A stretch of 28,234 bases of DNA from contig WALD01000050.1 of assembly GCA_015523055.1 (NCBI GenBank), positions 1 through 28,234 on the forward strand. The letters are read 5' to 3'. Under the pieces are notes generated by a model. That model saw nothing but the letters and a program-made list of their open reading frames with translations. It did not search any database and was not told where the DNA came from. Every line of letters starts with the position of its first letter. Positions within the stretch are counted from its first letter, which is position 1. The position numbers were made by a program, and so were the translations under genes. Origin of the DNA: Candidatus Altarchaeota archaeon. Lineage in GTDB: Archaea > Altiarchaeota > Altiarchaeia > IMC4 > QMZM01. Below, in pieces: positions 15,101 through 22,881 of the stretch.

Positions 15101-15419
15101 AAGGCAGCCAACAGAGGGAAGAGCAAGGGAAGGGGGTCTTCGCTTTGGAGAGATGGAAAGGGATTGCCTGATTGCCCATGGGGCATCAATGATGCTTAAG
15201 GATAGACTCCTTGATGAATCGGACAGGATTATAGTCCCTGTATGCGCTAAATGCGGTTTAATTGCGGTGCAGGACTATGAGAGGAGGCAGGTTTATTGTC
15301 CGTTATGTGGTGAGGTTCCCACACATAGGGTTGAAATGGCCTATGCATTCAAGCTGTTGATTAACGAACTTATTGGGATGGGTATCCATCCAAAATTAAT
15401 ACTTGGTGACAAAGCCTGA
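12156..15419 (+). CDS. rpoB: DNA-directed RNA polymerase subunit B (Rpo2), single chain
   Basis: This 1087-residue catalytic subunit is the RPB2/beta homologue in one uninterrupted chain. Landmarks are ETPEGQNCGLVKNL, NMEDAIILNKSA (from about residue 701), RHGQKGVVG (R850), GGLRFGEMERDCLIAHGA and the C-terminal zinc site C1030-x2-C1033...C1048-x2-C1051. The TTG start at 12156 follows a strong ribosome site GGAGGT (12145-12150) after an in-frame stop at 12138, so it is nearly forced. The protein begins at the ISDFIDNKSLVEFQIDSFNELL segment, about 20-25 residues shorter than many archaeal B subunits. There is no intein or split. Confidence 0.98.
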   Translation: MIRISDFIDNKSLVEFQIDSFNELLENGLQEVIDEREPMTIDIENYTLELGKIRVGTPVVNESGQGPERRLPFECRLRDLTYSAPILLEFIENGIPVEVEIGHLPIMLRSSKCLLNGMDREELIKNAEDPEDLGGYFIINGTERSLIIVEDLAPNRIITTHETISGKDIIIAKVFSVRQGFRSRVTVERWDRKKNGTLFVTFPGIPKRIPLTILMKALGLDNDEILDIFEDRDSKLEILMNLELNAMNQEEAFEHLGKRAGAGHAKQYQSTRANQVINNFLLPHIGNREKDRKSKAIYLGLMAKKALELEYGKREADDKDHYSNKRLRLAGDLMQELFRVSFNKIARDIKYQLEKQNARHRQVNIKTAVRSNNLTESICYALATGNWTGGRRGVSQVLDRTNYISSVAHRRRVSSLLSRSHPHFEARDLHATQFGRLCPNETPEGQNCGLVKNLAIGARVSKEEDESIIERYLYDFGVKEEGSKPSEVYVTLNGRLIGRHNKPALLVQRLRTLRRENKIHETISISYREENNEIHIYTDKGRVLRPLIIVENKKPKVTDKHISDLREGNIRWEDLIHSGCIEYIDAEEEENAYIATKRDAIKKEHTHLEVSPSLILGISSSFAPYPEHNSSPRVTMAASMAKQSLGIYSSNYHMRLDSRANMMHYPQVPIVRTDITDSLNFDKRPAGMNLVVAVMSYEGYNMEDAIILNKSAIDRGLGRSTFYRTYSTEERGYPSGQHDIFEIPGENVEGRQSEETYKKLDIDSIVFPETDVGPDDVLIGKTSPPRFLEEIGPYGIVEEKRRENSTTVRHMESGTVDMVVLTETVEKNKLAKVRVRSQRIPELGDKFASRHGQKGVVGLIVPQEDMPFTKDGIVPDLIINPHAIPSRMTIGHILEMIGGKTGSLDGRFINSTAFEGESEESLRSSLKKHGFNDNGKEVMYDGGTGNAFKAEIFMGVIYYQKLHHMVVNKIHARSRGPVQMLTRQPTEGRAREGGLRFGEMERDCLIAHGASMMLKDRLLDESDRIIVPVCAKCGLIAVQDYERRQVYCPLCGEVPTHRVEMAYAFKLLINELIGMGIHPKLILGDKA

Positions 15420-15421
15420 GA

Positions 15422-17962
15422 ATGGTTGTAAGAAAAAAAATAAAGGGTATTGGATTTGGGTTGTTTTCGTCGAAGATGATTCAGAAACTGTCCAGTGCGA
15501 AGATTCATACGCCCAATACCTATGATGAGGATGGTTATCCCATAGAGGGAGGTCTCATGGATCCAAGACTTGGAGTCATAGACCCTGGAATAAGATGCAA
15601 AACATGCGGTGGAGGTCTGGGCGAATGTCAGGGACACTTTGGTCATATTGAACTCACAAGGCCAGTAATCCATGTTGGCTATGCTAAGGAGATACATCAG
15701 TTATTAAAGGCGACATGCAGAAGTTGTAGCAGATTGTTGATGTCCGATGATGAATTAAGAAAACACCAGGGGGATAATGGCAAAATACTGGAGATATCCC
15801 AGAAGGTGAACGAATCTGAAGGTTTCTGCCCACACTGCGGAGAAAAGCAGATAAAGATAAAATTTGTAAGACCTTATTCATATTATGAGGATGAAAACAA
15901 CCTTCTTGTGACGGATATAAGGGAAAGGTTTGAGAAGATAAGTGATAAGGACCTTGCGTATCTGGGATGGAAAATCAGGCCGGAGTGGATGGTCCTCTCT
16001 GTAATACCTGTCCTTCCAATAACAATAAGACCATCCATAACCCTGGAGTCAAGTGACAGGTCCGAAGATGATTTGACTCATAAACTTGTTGACATTCTCA
16101 GGATTAATCAGAGATTGGAAGAGAACATAAATTCAGGAGCTCCACAGCTGATTATAGAGGATCTCTGGGATCTGTTGCAATATCATATAGCCACCTACTT
16201 TGATAATGGGATTACGGGCATTCCTCCAGCAAGACACCGCTCAGGCAGGCCATTAAAGACGATCGCTCAGAGACTAAAGGGTAAGGAGGGCAGATTCAGG
16301 AAGAATCTATCAGGAAAAAGAGTGAATTTCTCAGCAAGGACTGTAATCAGTCCGGATCCCAATTTGTCCATAAATGAGGTTGGCGTTCCTGAATTAATTG
16401 CCCTTGAACTTACAGTTCCCGAAGAGGTTAATGAAAGGAACATAGATGAACTGAGGAGAATAATCCTTAATGGTCCAAAAAAGCACCCGGGGGCACATAA
16501 TGTCATAACGCCTTATGGACGGAAGAGGATACTGGAGGAGAATAAAAAGGACCTGGTGGAAACACTGAGTATAGGGGATGTAGTTGAGAGGCATATACGG
16601 GATGGCGACACGGTGGTCTTTAACCGGCAACCCTCATTGCACAGAAATTCTATGATGTGCCACACAGTCAAGGTATTGCCTTACAACACCCTGAGGCTGA
16701 ATCCTGCAGTATGTGCCCCCTACAATGCTGACTTTGATGGGGATGAGATGAACCTCCATATGCCCCAATCAGAGGAGGCCATTACCGAGGCAGAGGTTTT
16801 AATGAAAGTGCAGGAGTGTATAATCTCTCCCAGGTTCTCAATGCCGATTATAGGTGGTGAGCACGACCACGTATCCGGTATGTATTTAATAACCAGAAAG
16901 AATTCGGAATTCACAAGGGGAGAGGCTCTGGATATGGTAAAGGGAATAGTAAAATTACCTCCGGGGAAGAAGAAATTCACCGGTAAGGAGATATTCTCTC
17001 TCCTGCTTCCCAAGGATTTCAATCTAACATATAGAGGAAAACTGTGTGAGGGTTGTAGGGTATGTAAGAAGGAAAAGTGCGATGTTGAGGCCTACGTCTC
17101 CATAAGGGAGGGTAAACTTGTTTCAGGGATAATAGAGAAGGAGGGGATGAAGGGGGTTCTTTTGAATGAATTATTTACAAGGTACGGCCCTGATGTTGCT
17201 AGAGAGTATATAAACAATTCAACTCGGCTTGCTATAAGGGGTATGATGTACTACGGTTTCTCGGTTGGCATAGACGAAGAAGACCTTCCAAAAGGTGCAC
17301 TTAATAAGATTGATGACATCATAGATCATGCCGAGAAAGAGGTGGATAGACTGATTAAACTCTACAACAAAGGCAAATCAAAAGTTATTCCGGGAAAATC
17401 AGCCAAGGAGTCTCTTGAAGATTATATAATGGCAGAATTAGGAACAGCGAGAGATGGTGCGGGCAGGATCGCCGAGAGATATACAAAAGGAAATAGTGCA
17501 ATAATCATGGCGAAAACAGGGGCAAGAGGTACTCTCTTTAATCTTACCCAGATGGCCGGTATGGTTGGACAGCAGGCGGTAAGAGGTAAAAGGATAGATA
17601 GGGGCTATCATAACAGGACCCTGTCGCACTTTAAGAAGGGCGATCTTTCAGCTGAGGCGAGTGGTTTTGTTGGCTCCAGCTTTAAGAGGGGTCTAAGTCC
17701 AACTGAATATTTCTTCCACTCCATGGGAGGCAGAGAGAGTCTTGTTGATACAGCGATAAGAACAGGGAGAAGCGGCTACATGCAGAGAAGGCTCATAAAT
17801 GCACTACAGGATTTGAAGGTATATCCCGACAGGTCTGTGAGGGGGGATGGAGGAGTAATAGTTCAGTTTACCTATGGTGAGGATGGTATTGATCCGATGA
17901 AGAAATATTATCTAGAGCAATCAGATAACGATCAGAATGAATTTAGAAGAACTTCCAAATAG
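15422..17962 (+). CDS. rpoA1: DNA-directed RNA polymerase subunit A' (Rpo1N)
   Basis: This 846-residue N-terminal part of the RPB1/beta-prime homologue contains the catalytic magnesium loop NADFDGD (435-441). The clamp zinc site is C59, C62, C69 and H72, and a second is CRSC with CPHC (about 100-140). Other landmarks are GKRVNFSARTVISPDP and FNRQPSLHRNSMM. A cysteine cluster C542-x2-C545-x2-C548-x4-C553 occurs in a region where several euryarchaeal A' subunits also carry cysteines. The C-terminus ends just after the bridge-helix-proximal GGRESLVDTAIRTGRSGYMQRRL. It starts 2 nt after rpoB and overlaps rpoA'' by 26 nt. Confidence 0.98.
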   Translation: MVVRKKIKGIGFGLFSSKMIQKLSSAKIHTPNTYDEDGYPIEGGLMDPRLGVIDPGIRCKTCGGGLGECQGHFGHIELTRPVIHVGYAKEIHQLLKATCRSCSRLLMSDDELRKHQGDNGKILEISQKVNESEGFCPHCGEKQIKIKFVRPYSYYEDENNLLVTDIRERFEKISDKDLAYLGWKIRPEWMVLSVIPVLPITIRPSITLESSDRSEDDLTHKLVDILRINQRLEENINSGAPQLIIEDLWDLLQYHIATYFDNGITGIPPARHRSGRPLKTIAQRLKGKEGRFRKNLSGKRVNFSARTVISPDPNLSINEVGVPELIALELTVPEEVNERNIDELRRIILNGPKKHPGAHNVITPYGRKRILEENKKDLVETLSIGDVVERHIRDGDTVVFNRQPSLHRNSMMCHTVKVLPYNTLRLNPAVCAPYNADFDGDEMNLHMPQSEEAITEAEVLMKVQECIISPRFSMPIIGGEHDHVSGMYLITRKNSEFTRGEALDMVKGIVKLPPGKKKFTGKEIFSLLLPKDFNLTYRGKLCEGCRVCKKEKCDVEAYVSIREGKLVSGIIEKEGMKGVLLNELFTRYGPDVAREYINNSTRLAIRGMMYYGFSVGIDEEDLPKGALNKIDDIIDHAEKEVDRLIKLYNKGKSKVIPGKSAKESLEDYIMAELGTARDGAGRIAERYTKGNSAIIMAKTGARGTLFNLTQMAGMVGQQAVRGKRIDRGYHNRTLSHFKKGDLSAEASGFVGSSFKRGLSPTEYFFHSMGGRESLVDTAIRTGRSGYMQRRLINALQDLKVYPDRSVRGDGGVIVQFTYGEDGIDPMKKYYLEQSDNDQNEFRRTSK

Positions 17963-18989
17963 CGTGAAAAGCAGGTTGGATAAAATGGATGCAAAAAGGA
18001 GGTATAAACTCCTGCAGAATTACAAAAAGGCACTCATTACTCCAGGGGAGGCGGTGGGAACAATAGCTGCACAATCCATCGGAGAGCCGGGAACGCAGAT
18101 GACGCTCCGGACCTTCCATTATGCAGGAGTTGCAGAACTTTCAGTCCCTCTTGGTCTGCCCCGGCTTATAGAGATAATAGATGCCAAGAGGACTCCAAAG
18201 AACTGCATAATGGTGATATTTATAGAGGAGAAACACTCAAAGGATAAAGAATTCGTTGATGATATTGCAAACGGGTTGCGTGAGAGATTTCTGCCAGACG
18301 CATGTGAGATAGATATAGATGTCAAGAGTAAGAAACTCGTAATCAAAACATCTAACGAAGAGGCCAAAGGGATACTTGAGAGATTAACCGAGGAGAAGAT
18401 GAGGGGTAACAGGCTCGTAATAAAGAAGGAGTCTCTTTCAGACCTCAAAAAACTGAAGGAGAAGTTGGACAAGAAGAGACTGGGTGGCATTAAGGGCATA
18501 AATCGGGTTTTTGTTAGGGAACTGGATGGTGAGTATGTAATCTATACCGAAGGCTCCAATCTGAAAGGGGTTTTAGGTATAAAGGGGATAGATGCAAGAA
18601 GGACCACAACCAATGATATACTTCAGATCTATGAAACCCTGGGTATTGAAGCCGCAAGAAATGCGATAGTTAAGGAAGCGCTTGGTGTTCTGGAGGACCA
18701 GAACCTTGACGTTGACATAAGGCACATAATGTTGGTAGCTGACCAGATGACAGTGAGCGGAGAGATTCAGGCAGTGGGAAGACAGGGTATTTCCGGAACC
18801 AAAGAGTCCGTGCTTGCAAGAGCCGCCTTCGAGGAAACTGAGAAGCACATATTGAATGCCGCTCTTTATGGTGAAGTAGATTTGCTTGAGGGCGTTGCAG
18901 AGAATATAATAGTTGGTCAGCCTATTCCGATAGGGACGGGGACGGTTGAATTGGCTGTCAGAAATCAGGGGGATAAAAAGAAAAAATGA
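17937..18989 (+). CDS. rpoA2: DNA-directed RNA polymerase subunit A'' (Rpo1C)
   Basis: This 350-residue C-terminal part of the largest RNA polymerase subunit includes the trigger-loop region. The signature GEAVGTIAAQSIGEPGTQMTLRTFHYAGV spans about residues 37-65. The jaw and C-terminal cleft follow, ending in ARAAFEETEKHILNAALYGEVDLLEGVAENIIVGQPIPIGTGT. The start overlaps rpoA' by 26 nt in another frame, as is common for the archaeal A'/A'' split. The stop overlaps the rpl30e start (ATGA). Length is normal. Confidence 0.97.
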   Translation: MNLEELPNSVKSRLDKMDAKRRYKLLQNYKKALITPGEAVGTIAAQSIGEPGTQMTLRTFHYAGVAELSVPLGLPRLIEIIDAKRTPKNCIMVIFIEEKHSKDKEFVDDIANGLRERFLPDACEIDIDVKSKKLVIKTSNEEAKGILERLTEEKMRGNRLVIKKESLSDLKKLKEKLDKKRLGGIKGINRVFVRELDGEYVIYTEGSNLKGVLGIKGIDARRTTTNDILQIYETLGIEAARNAIVKEALGVLEDQNLDVDIRHIMLVADQMTVSGEIQAVGRQGISGTKESVLARAAFEETEKHILNAALYGEVDLLEGVAENIIVGQPIPIGTGTVELAVRNQGDKKKK

Positions 18990-19288
18990 AGGCTCTGAAG
19001 ACAGAGATAAATGATGCAATGAAGACAGGTAAGATTGTGATAGGTGCAAAGAGTGTAAGCAGGGCTTTATTAAATAGCAATCCAAGATTAATACTTGTTA
19101 GCAGCAATTGCCCCGATAGGATAAAGGAGGAGATTATTTACTACTCTCGATTATCTAAAGTTCCGTACAAAATGCTGCCGAACGACAGTCTTGAACTTGG
19201 CTCTATGTGTGGAAGGCCTTTTCCAATACTGACATTGGGAGTAATAAATGAGGGTGAGAGCGGGATACTGGAGATAGTAAGGGGGTAA
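18986..19288 (+). CDS. rpl30e: Ribosomal protein L30e (eL30)
   Basis: This 100-residue L7Ae-superfamily protein of the large subunit shows the eL30 features: AMKTGKIVIGAKSV, then LILVSSNCPDRIKEEIIYYSRLSKVPYK, then ELGSMCGRPFPILTLGV. Those loops bind a kink-turn-like rRNA element. It sits in its usual archaeal place between rpoA'' and nusA, and its ATG overlaps the rpoA'' stop. Confidence 0.95.
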   Translation: MKALKTEINDAMKTGKIVIGAKSVSRALLNSNPRLILVSSNCPDRIKEEIIYYSRLSKVPYKMLPNDSLELGSMCGRPFPILTLGVINEGESGILEIVRG

Positions 19289-19293
19289 GCCAA

Positions 19294-19725
19294 GTGAGTC
19301 GAATAAGGCTGGGGTCTGAAGAGATAAGATACATGACCATATTCGAGAACCTTACAGGAGCCGGTATAAAAGATTGTGTTTATAGTGAAGATGTGATGGG
19401 ATTCCTTGTGAATCATGGCGATATGGGCTTGGCAATTGGGAAGAGTGGCTCAAACATCAAAAAGGTTAAAAGGGCCGTGGGGAGGGAGGTAGTGGTGATG
19501 GAATTCTCCGATGACGCGACTGAATTCGTAAGGAATCTCTTCCAACCAATAAAAGTCAGGCAGGTTAGGATCCATATATCGAAGAGCAATAAGGTTGCAA
19601 TCGTTGAGGTAAACAGAGATGATAGGGGGAGGATAATAGGCCATAACGGCCACAAGATAAAGATTGCAAGGAGTCTAGCAAGCAGGCATCATAATATTAC
19701 TGACATAAAAATAAAAACACCTTAA
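19294..19725 (+). CDS. nusA: NusA-like KH-domain transcription factor
   Basis: This 143-residue protein holds the two KH RNA-binding domains of archaeal NusA, lacking the N-terminal and S1 parts of bacterial NusA. The KH loops are AIGKSGSNIKKVKRAVG (about 47-63) and GRIIGHNGHKIKIARSLA (about 111-128). It probably binds nascent rRNA and affects transcription elongation or termination. Translation starts at GTG 19294, preceded by the purine run GGGGG at 19281-19285. The position between L30e and S12 is the archaeal standard. Confidence 0.93.
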   Translation: MSRIRLGSEEIRYMTIFENLTGAGIKDCVYSEDVMGFLVNHGDMGLAIGKSGSNIKKVKRAVGREVVVMEFSDDATEFVRNLFQPIKVRQVRIHISKSNKVAIVEVNRDDRGRIIGHNGHKIKIARSLASRHHNITDIKIKTP

Positions 19726-19726
19726 A

Positions 19727-20155
19727 ATGGGAATGGGAGAATTCGCAGGTAAAAAACTATCTGAGCGCAGGGATAAATTCAGATGGAAGAAAGAAAAGTA
19801 TTCGAGAAGAGTCAGAAGACTTAAAGAGAAACATGATCCTCTTGAGGGTGCGCCACAGGCCAAGGGGATAGTACTTGAAAAGGTAGGTATAGAGGCGAAA
19901 CAGCCCAACTCCGCCATAAGGAAGTGTGTTAGGATTCAATTGCTCAAAAACGGCAGGCAGTTAACTGCATTCTGCCCTAGAAATAAGGCAGTAACCTTCA
20001 TAGATGAGCACGATGAGGTAATGATAGAAGGTATTGGGGGGAGAAAGGGGAGATCAATGGGTGACATCTCCGGAGTCAGATACAAGGTTATAAAGGTTAA
20101 TGACATATCCCTGAACGAACTTGTAAGAGGAAGAAGGGAAAAACCCAGAAGATAG
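19727..20155 (+). CDS. rps12: Ribosomal protein S12 (uS12)
   Basis: This 142-residue small-subunit protein works at the decoding centre. It has the archaeal/eukaryotic-type N-terminus and the conserved core QPNSAIRKCVRIQLLKNGRQLTAFCPRNKA (about 62-91), followed by GGRKGRSMGDISGVRYKVIKVN. The start follows nusA by 1 nt. In most archaea S7 and EF-2 come next; here an 80-nt gap and S8 follow instead, so S12 ends this transcription unit. Confidence 0.97.
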   Translation: MGMGEFAGKKLSERRDKFRWKKEKYSRRVRRLKEKHDPLEGAPQAKGIVLEKVGIEAKQPNSAIRKCVRIQLLKNGRQLTAFCPRNKAVTFIDEHDEVMIEGIGGRKGRSMGDISGVRYKVIKVNDISLNELVRGRREKPRR

Positions 20156-20234
20156 GCACCAGGTTGGTATTTATTAATATTCTTTTTATAATATCTATCT
20201 CACTACTTCTTTGTAGGTAGTTTGCAGTTTAAGA
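20156..20234 (+). promoter_or_regulatory. S12-S8 junction with terminator-like T tract and promoter
   Basis: This 79-nt spacer is A/T-rich. TTTTTATAAT (20183-20192) can serve as a TATA box, giving a start near 20214 and a leader of about 20 nt before rps8. The same T tract could end the rpo-rps12 transcript. No other gene fits here; S7, EF-2, EF-1A, S10, L5 and S14, which would be expected on one side or the other, are absent. Confidence 0.45.
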
Positions 20235-20624
20235 ATGATGCATGACTTGATAAACGATGCGATAGTGAATATAAAGAATCACGAGAGAATCGGAAGGAGT
20301 GAATGTCTGGTAAGGCCATCCTCAAAATTGCTGATAGAGATACTGCGGGTATTCCAGAAAGATGGTTATATAGGGGAATTTGAACTCTTCAGAGATGGGG
20401 GTGGGAGTAGCGTGAAGATAAAACTTAACAGGAGGATAAATAATTGTGGCGTCATAAGGCCCCGTTATAACGTAAAGAAGGAGGAATTCCCGGAATGGGA
20501 AAAGCGTTTTCTGCCCTCCAGAGGCTTTGGAATTCTTGTCGTAAGTACCCCTGAGGGCGTTATAAACCACAAGGAAGCGCGGGAGAAGGGGATTGGCGGC
20601 AGGCTTCTGGCATATGTGTACTAA
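20235..20624 (+). CDS. rps8: Ribosomal protein S8 (uS8)
   Basis: This 129-residue small-subunit protein binds the central domain of 16S rRNA. It begins with the family pattern MHDLINDAIVNIKNHERIGRSEC and ends in GFGILVVSTPEGVINHKEAREKGIGGRLLAYVY, the archaeal/eukaryotic-type C-terminus. Two adjacent ATGs (20235 and 20238) are possible starts. It opens the distal spc gene block; L6 follows after 1 nt. Confidence 0.97.
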   Translation: MMHDLINDAIVNIKNHERIGRSECLVRPSSKLLIEILRVFQKDGYIGEFELFRDGGGSSVKIKLNRRINNCGVIRPRYNVKKEEFPEWEKRFLPSRGFGILVVSTPEGVINHKEAREKGIGGRLLAYVY

Positions 20625-20625
20625 A

Positions 20626-21195
20626 ATGGGAAAGAAAGAGGATGATCCGAGGGGTGCTGTGGAGGTTGTTGTGGATATTCCAGAGGGCACAAGTGTTGAT
20701 ATCGGGAAGAATTTGATTACTACGAAGGGGGAAAGAGGTGAGCTTTCAAAGGATTTAAAGACAGGGAAGATTAAGGTTTCAAAGAAGGACAATAAAATAA
20801 TTCTTTCCTCTGAATCGAGCAGAAGGAAGGACATTTCGCTTCTTGGAACATTGAGAGGTAGTATAAAGAACATGGTTCATGGTGTTTCTGACGGAATCAA
20901 ATACAAACTCAGGATAGTCTATTCACACTTTCCCATGAGTATTAAGGTTCAGGGTAACAAGGTGGTGATTGAGAACTTCCTGGGTGAGAAGTACCCAAGG
21001 AGGGCTGATATTCTTGAAGGAGTTAATGTTGAGGTAACTGGTCAGGATGTAGCCGTTTCTGGTATAGATAAGGAAAACGTGGCCCAGACTGCTGCTAACA
21101 TAGAGCAGGCAACGAGGATAAAGGATCTTGATCCCAGAGTGTTTCAGGACGGCTGCTATATCGTTGAGAAGGACGGCAAACCCTTGAGGGGATAA
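20626..21195 (+). CDS. rpl6: Ribosomal protein L6 (uL6)
   Basis: This 189-residue large-subunit protein with two similar RNA-binding domains sits near the sarcin-ricin loop. Recognisable parts are VVVDIPEGTSVDIGKNLITTKGERGELSK in the first domain and KVVIENFLGEKYPRRADILEGVNVEVTGQDVAVSGIDKENVAQTAANIEQATRI in the second. ATG 20626 is 1 nt after the rps8 stop. An earlier in-frame start would run into rps8, and the family begins shortly before the EVVVDIPEG strand. Confidence 0.96.
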   Translation: MGKKEDDPRGAVEVVVDIPEGTSVDIGKNLITTKGERGELSKDLKTGKIKVSKKDNKIILSSESSRRKDISLLGTLRGSIKNMVHGVSDGIKYKLRIVYSHFPMSIKVQGNKVVIENFLGEKYPRRADILEGVNVEVTGQDVAVSGIDKENVAQTAANIEQATRIKDLDPRVFQDGCYIVEKDGKPLRG

Positions 21196-21196
21196 G

Positions 21197-21907
21197 ATGG
21201 TTGAAAAGAAAGAATCAAAGGCTCTGAAGAAGGTGGAGAAACAGGTGGGAGAAAAAAAAGCAGGAAGGGAAAGAAAATCAAAGGATGTTAAAAAGAGAGT
21301 ATCAAGGCCGGAAAAGAAGGTCAAGAAACAAAAACCAAAGGCTGCAAAGCCGAAGGTAATTGATAAAAGGGTTGTTGAGGGAGAAGGGGCAATTCCGAAG
21401 CCGGAAAAGAAGGTCAAGAAACCAAGGGAGAAACCTGGGGCTATAAAGAAAAAAAAGCTCGGGGAGAAGAAGGAGAAGCCAATAGAGAAGATTAGATTCA
21501 CAGGGAAGAAGGAACTCTCAGAGGGGGAGAAACCCTTGATGAAAAAGAGGTTCAATGAAAGAAAGGGAAAGCCGAAATTCATGAGGCAGGAATTTCACAA
21601 ACTCAAGAGACTTGGGCAGAAATGGAGAAGGCCCAGAGGTATCGACTCAAAGAGGCAGGATGGGCAGAAGAGCAAGGGCGCGGTTCCTGCAATAGGCTAT
21701 GGGAAGACCCTATCGGTGAGGGGAATTCATCCCTCCGGTTATTACCCTGTTCTTGTTGGAAATCCAGAGGAGTTAGAGGCTATAAAGTCCGATAAGGAAG
21801 CCGCAATAATCTCAGCCTCTGTTGGAAGGAAGAAGAGGAATTTGATCATAAAACAGGCAAATGAACTCAATATAGCAATCCTGAATCCAAGGAAGGGTGA
21901 ATTATAG
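21197..21907 (+). CDS. rpl32e: Ribosomal protein L32e (eL32) with long lysine-rich N-terminal extension
   Basis: The conserved eL32 domain occupies residues about 126-236, from PKFMRQEFHKLKRLGQKWRRPRGID to IAILNPRKGEL. In front is a low-complexity extension of about 125 residues rich in Lys, Glu and Pro, with the repeated unit PEKKVKK about 31 residues apart. The repeat is encoded by an exact 23-bp direct DNA repeat. Many archaeal eL32 proteins lack such an extension; a long N-terminal extension is known in haloarchaeal eL32 but with a different composition. It may contact rRNA as a disordered tail. Downstream, L19e starts without a gap. Confidence 0.93.
   Translation: MVEKKESKALKKVEKQVGEKKAGRERKSKDVKKRVSRPEKKVKKQKPKAAKPKVIDKRVVEGEGAIPKPEKKVKKPREKPGAIKKKKLGEKKEKPIEKIRFTGKKELSEGEKPLMKKRFNERKGKPKFMRQEFHKLKRLGQKWRRPRGIDSKRQDGQKSKGAVPAIGYGKTLSVRGIHPSGYYPVLVGNPEELEAIKSDKEAAIISASVGRKKRNLIIKQANELNIAILNPRKGEL
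21307..21422 (+). repeat. Pair of 23-bp direct repeats inside rpl32e
   Basis: The same 23 bp, starting GCCGGAAAAGAAGG, occurs at 21307-21329 and 21400-21422. The 93-nt period equals 31 codons, so the frame is kept. It lies in the lysine-rich extension and suggests the extension grew by internal duplication. Confidence 0.8.
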
Positions 21908-22351
21908 ATGGGTATAAAGAGTCAAAAACGAATGGCCTCTGAATTGCTTGGTGCTGGAACAAAAAGGGTAAAGATAGGCCCAGATAATGTTGAGGAGGTT
22001 TCAAAGTCAATAACAAGGGATGATGTAAGAGACCAGATTAAGAGAGGCAACATCTTGACAAAGGCAAAAAAGGGAGTCAGCAGGGGTAGAGCCAGAAGGA
22101 AGACTGAGCAGAAAAGAAAGGGCAGGGGAGAAGGATATGCCCACAGAAGCGGAAGTAGCAAAGCTAGAGAGCCGAAGAAAAGGGCATGGATAAGGAAGAT
22201 AAGGGCCATAAGGAACGAGATAAGAAAACTCAAAGAAGAGGGAAAGATTGATAAACAAACATATAGGAGGCTTTATATGCAGGCAAAAGGCAACCTGTTC
22301 CATTCAAGGAGACATATTAGAGAGCATCTGGATAAAGTGAAGGGCAGTTAA
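21908..22351 (+). CDS. rpl19e: Ribosomal protein L19e (eL19)
   Basis: This 147-residue, strongly basic large-subunit protein takes part in bridges to the small subunit. The start GIKSQKRMASELLGAG, the middle KKGVSRGRARRKTEQKRKGRGEGYAHRSGS and the C-terminal helix RRLYMQAKGNLFHSRRHIREHL are all typical. It begins directly after the rpl32e stop and is followed by rpl18 after 1 nt. Confidence 0.97.
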   Translation: MGIKSQKRMASELLGAGTKRVKIGPDNVEEVSKSITRDDVRDQIKRGNILTKAKKGVSRGRARRKTEQKRKGRGEGYAHRSGSSKAREPKKRAWIRKIRAIRNEIRKLKEEGKIDKQTYRRLYMQAKGNLFHSRRHIREHLDKVKGS

Positions 22352-22352
22352 G

Positions 22353-22880
22353 ATGGCAAAGGGTCCAAACTATGTGGTTGGTTACAGAAGAAAACGTGAG
22401 GGTAAGACAAACTACAAGAAGAGATTGGATCTCCTGAAGTCCGGGCGGAGCAGGGTTGTAATCAGAAAATCAAACAGGTATATAACCATCCAGATCGTGG
22501 ATTATGGGGATGGAGGGGATAGGATCATAGCGTCCTCACACTCTTCAGAGTTGCCTAAATTTGGCTGGAGCTATGGTGGCGGGAATATACCTGCGTCTTA
22601 CCTAACCGGATTGCTTTGCGGACTGAGAGCCAGACCAAAAGGAGTGAAGAGAGGAATCCTGGATATGGGTATGGTCCCTCCATTTAAGGGTAATAGGATA
22701 TATTCGGCGCTAAGGGGTGTTCAGGATGGAGGCATTAAGATTCCGATGGGTGAGGGGGTAGCTCCATCCGATGAAAGAATAAAGGGGAAGCACATATCAG
22801 ACTACAAAAAGGATGAGGGGATAATGGAGGAATTCGAGCAGGTCAAGGAAAAGATAATGAAATCTTTGTCAAAGAGATAA
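22353..22880 (+). CDS. rpl18: Ribosomal protein L18 (uL18)
   Basis: This 175-residue archaeal/eukaryotic-type uL18 binds 5S rRNA in the central protuberance. Features are the basic N-terminus YVVGYRRKREGKTNYKKRLDLLKSG, the strand RVVIRKSNRYITIQIVDY, and ASYLTGLLCGLRARPKGVKRGILDMG. The C-terminal helix ends in lysines. It sits in the standard archaeal order between L19e and S5. Confidence 0.97.
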   Translation: MAKGPNYVVGYRRKREGKTNYKKRLDLLKSGRSRVVIRKSNRYITIQIVDYGDGGDRIIASSHSSELPKFGWSYGGGNIPASYLTGLLCGLRARPKGVKRGILDMGMVPPFKGNRIYSALRGVQDGGIKIPMGEGVAPSDERIKGKHISDYKKDEGIMEEFEQVKEKIMKSLSKR

Positions 22881-22881
22881 A

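Noticed and set aside
17045..17080. Cysteine cluster CxxCxxCxxxxC in RNA polymerase A' as a novel metal site
   Set aside because: Several euryarchaeal A' subunits carry cysteines in this same region, so it is probably an ordinary lineage feature rather than new.
20923..21582. A 219-codon minus-strand open frame opposite rpl6 and rpl32e
   Set aside because: It is rich in Phe, Ser and Leu because it is the reverse complement of lysine/glutamate-rich coding sequence; rpl6 and rpl32e are certain on the plus strand.
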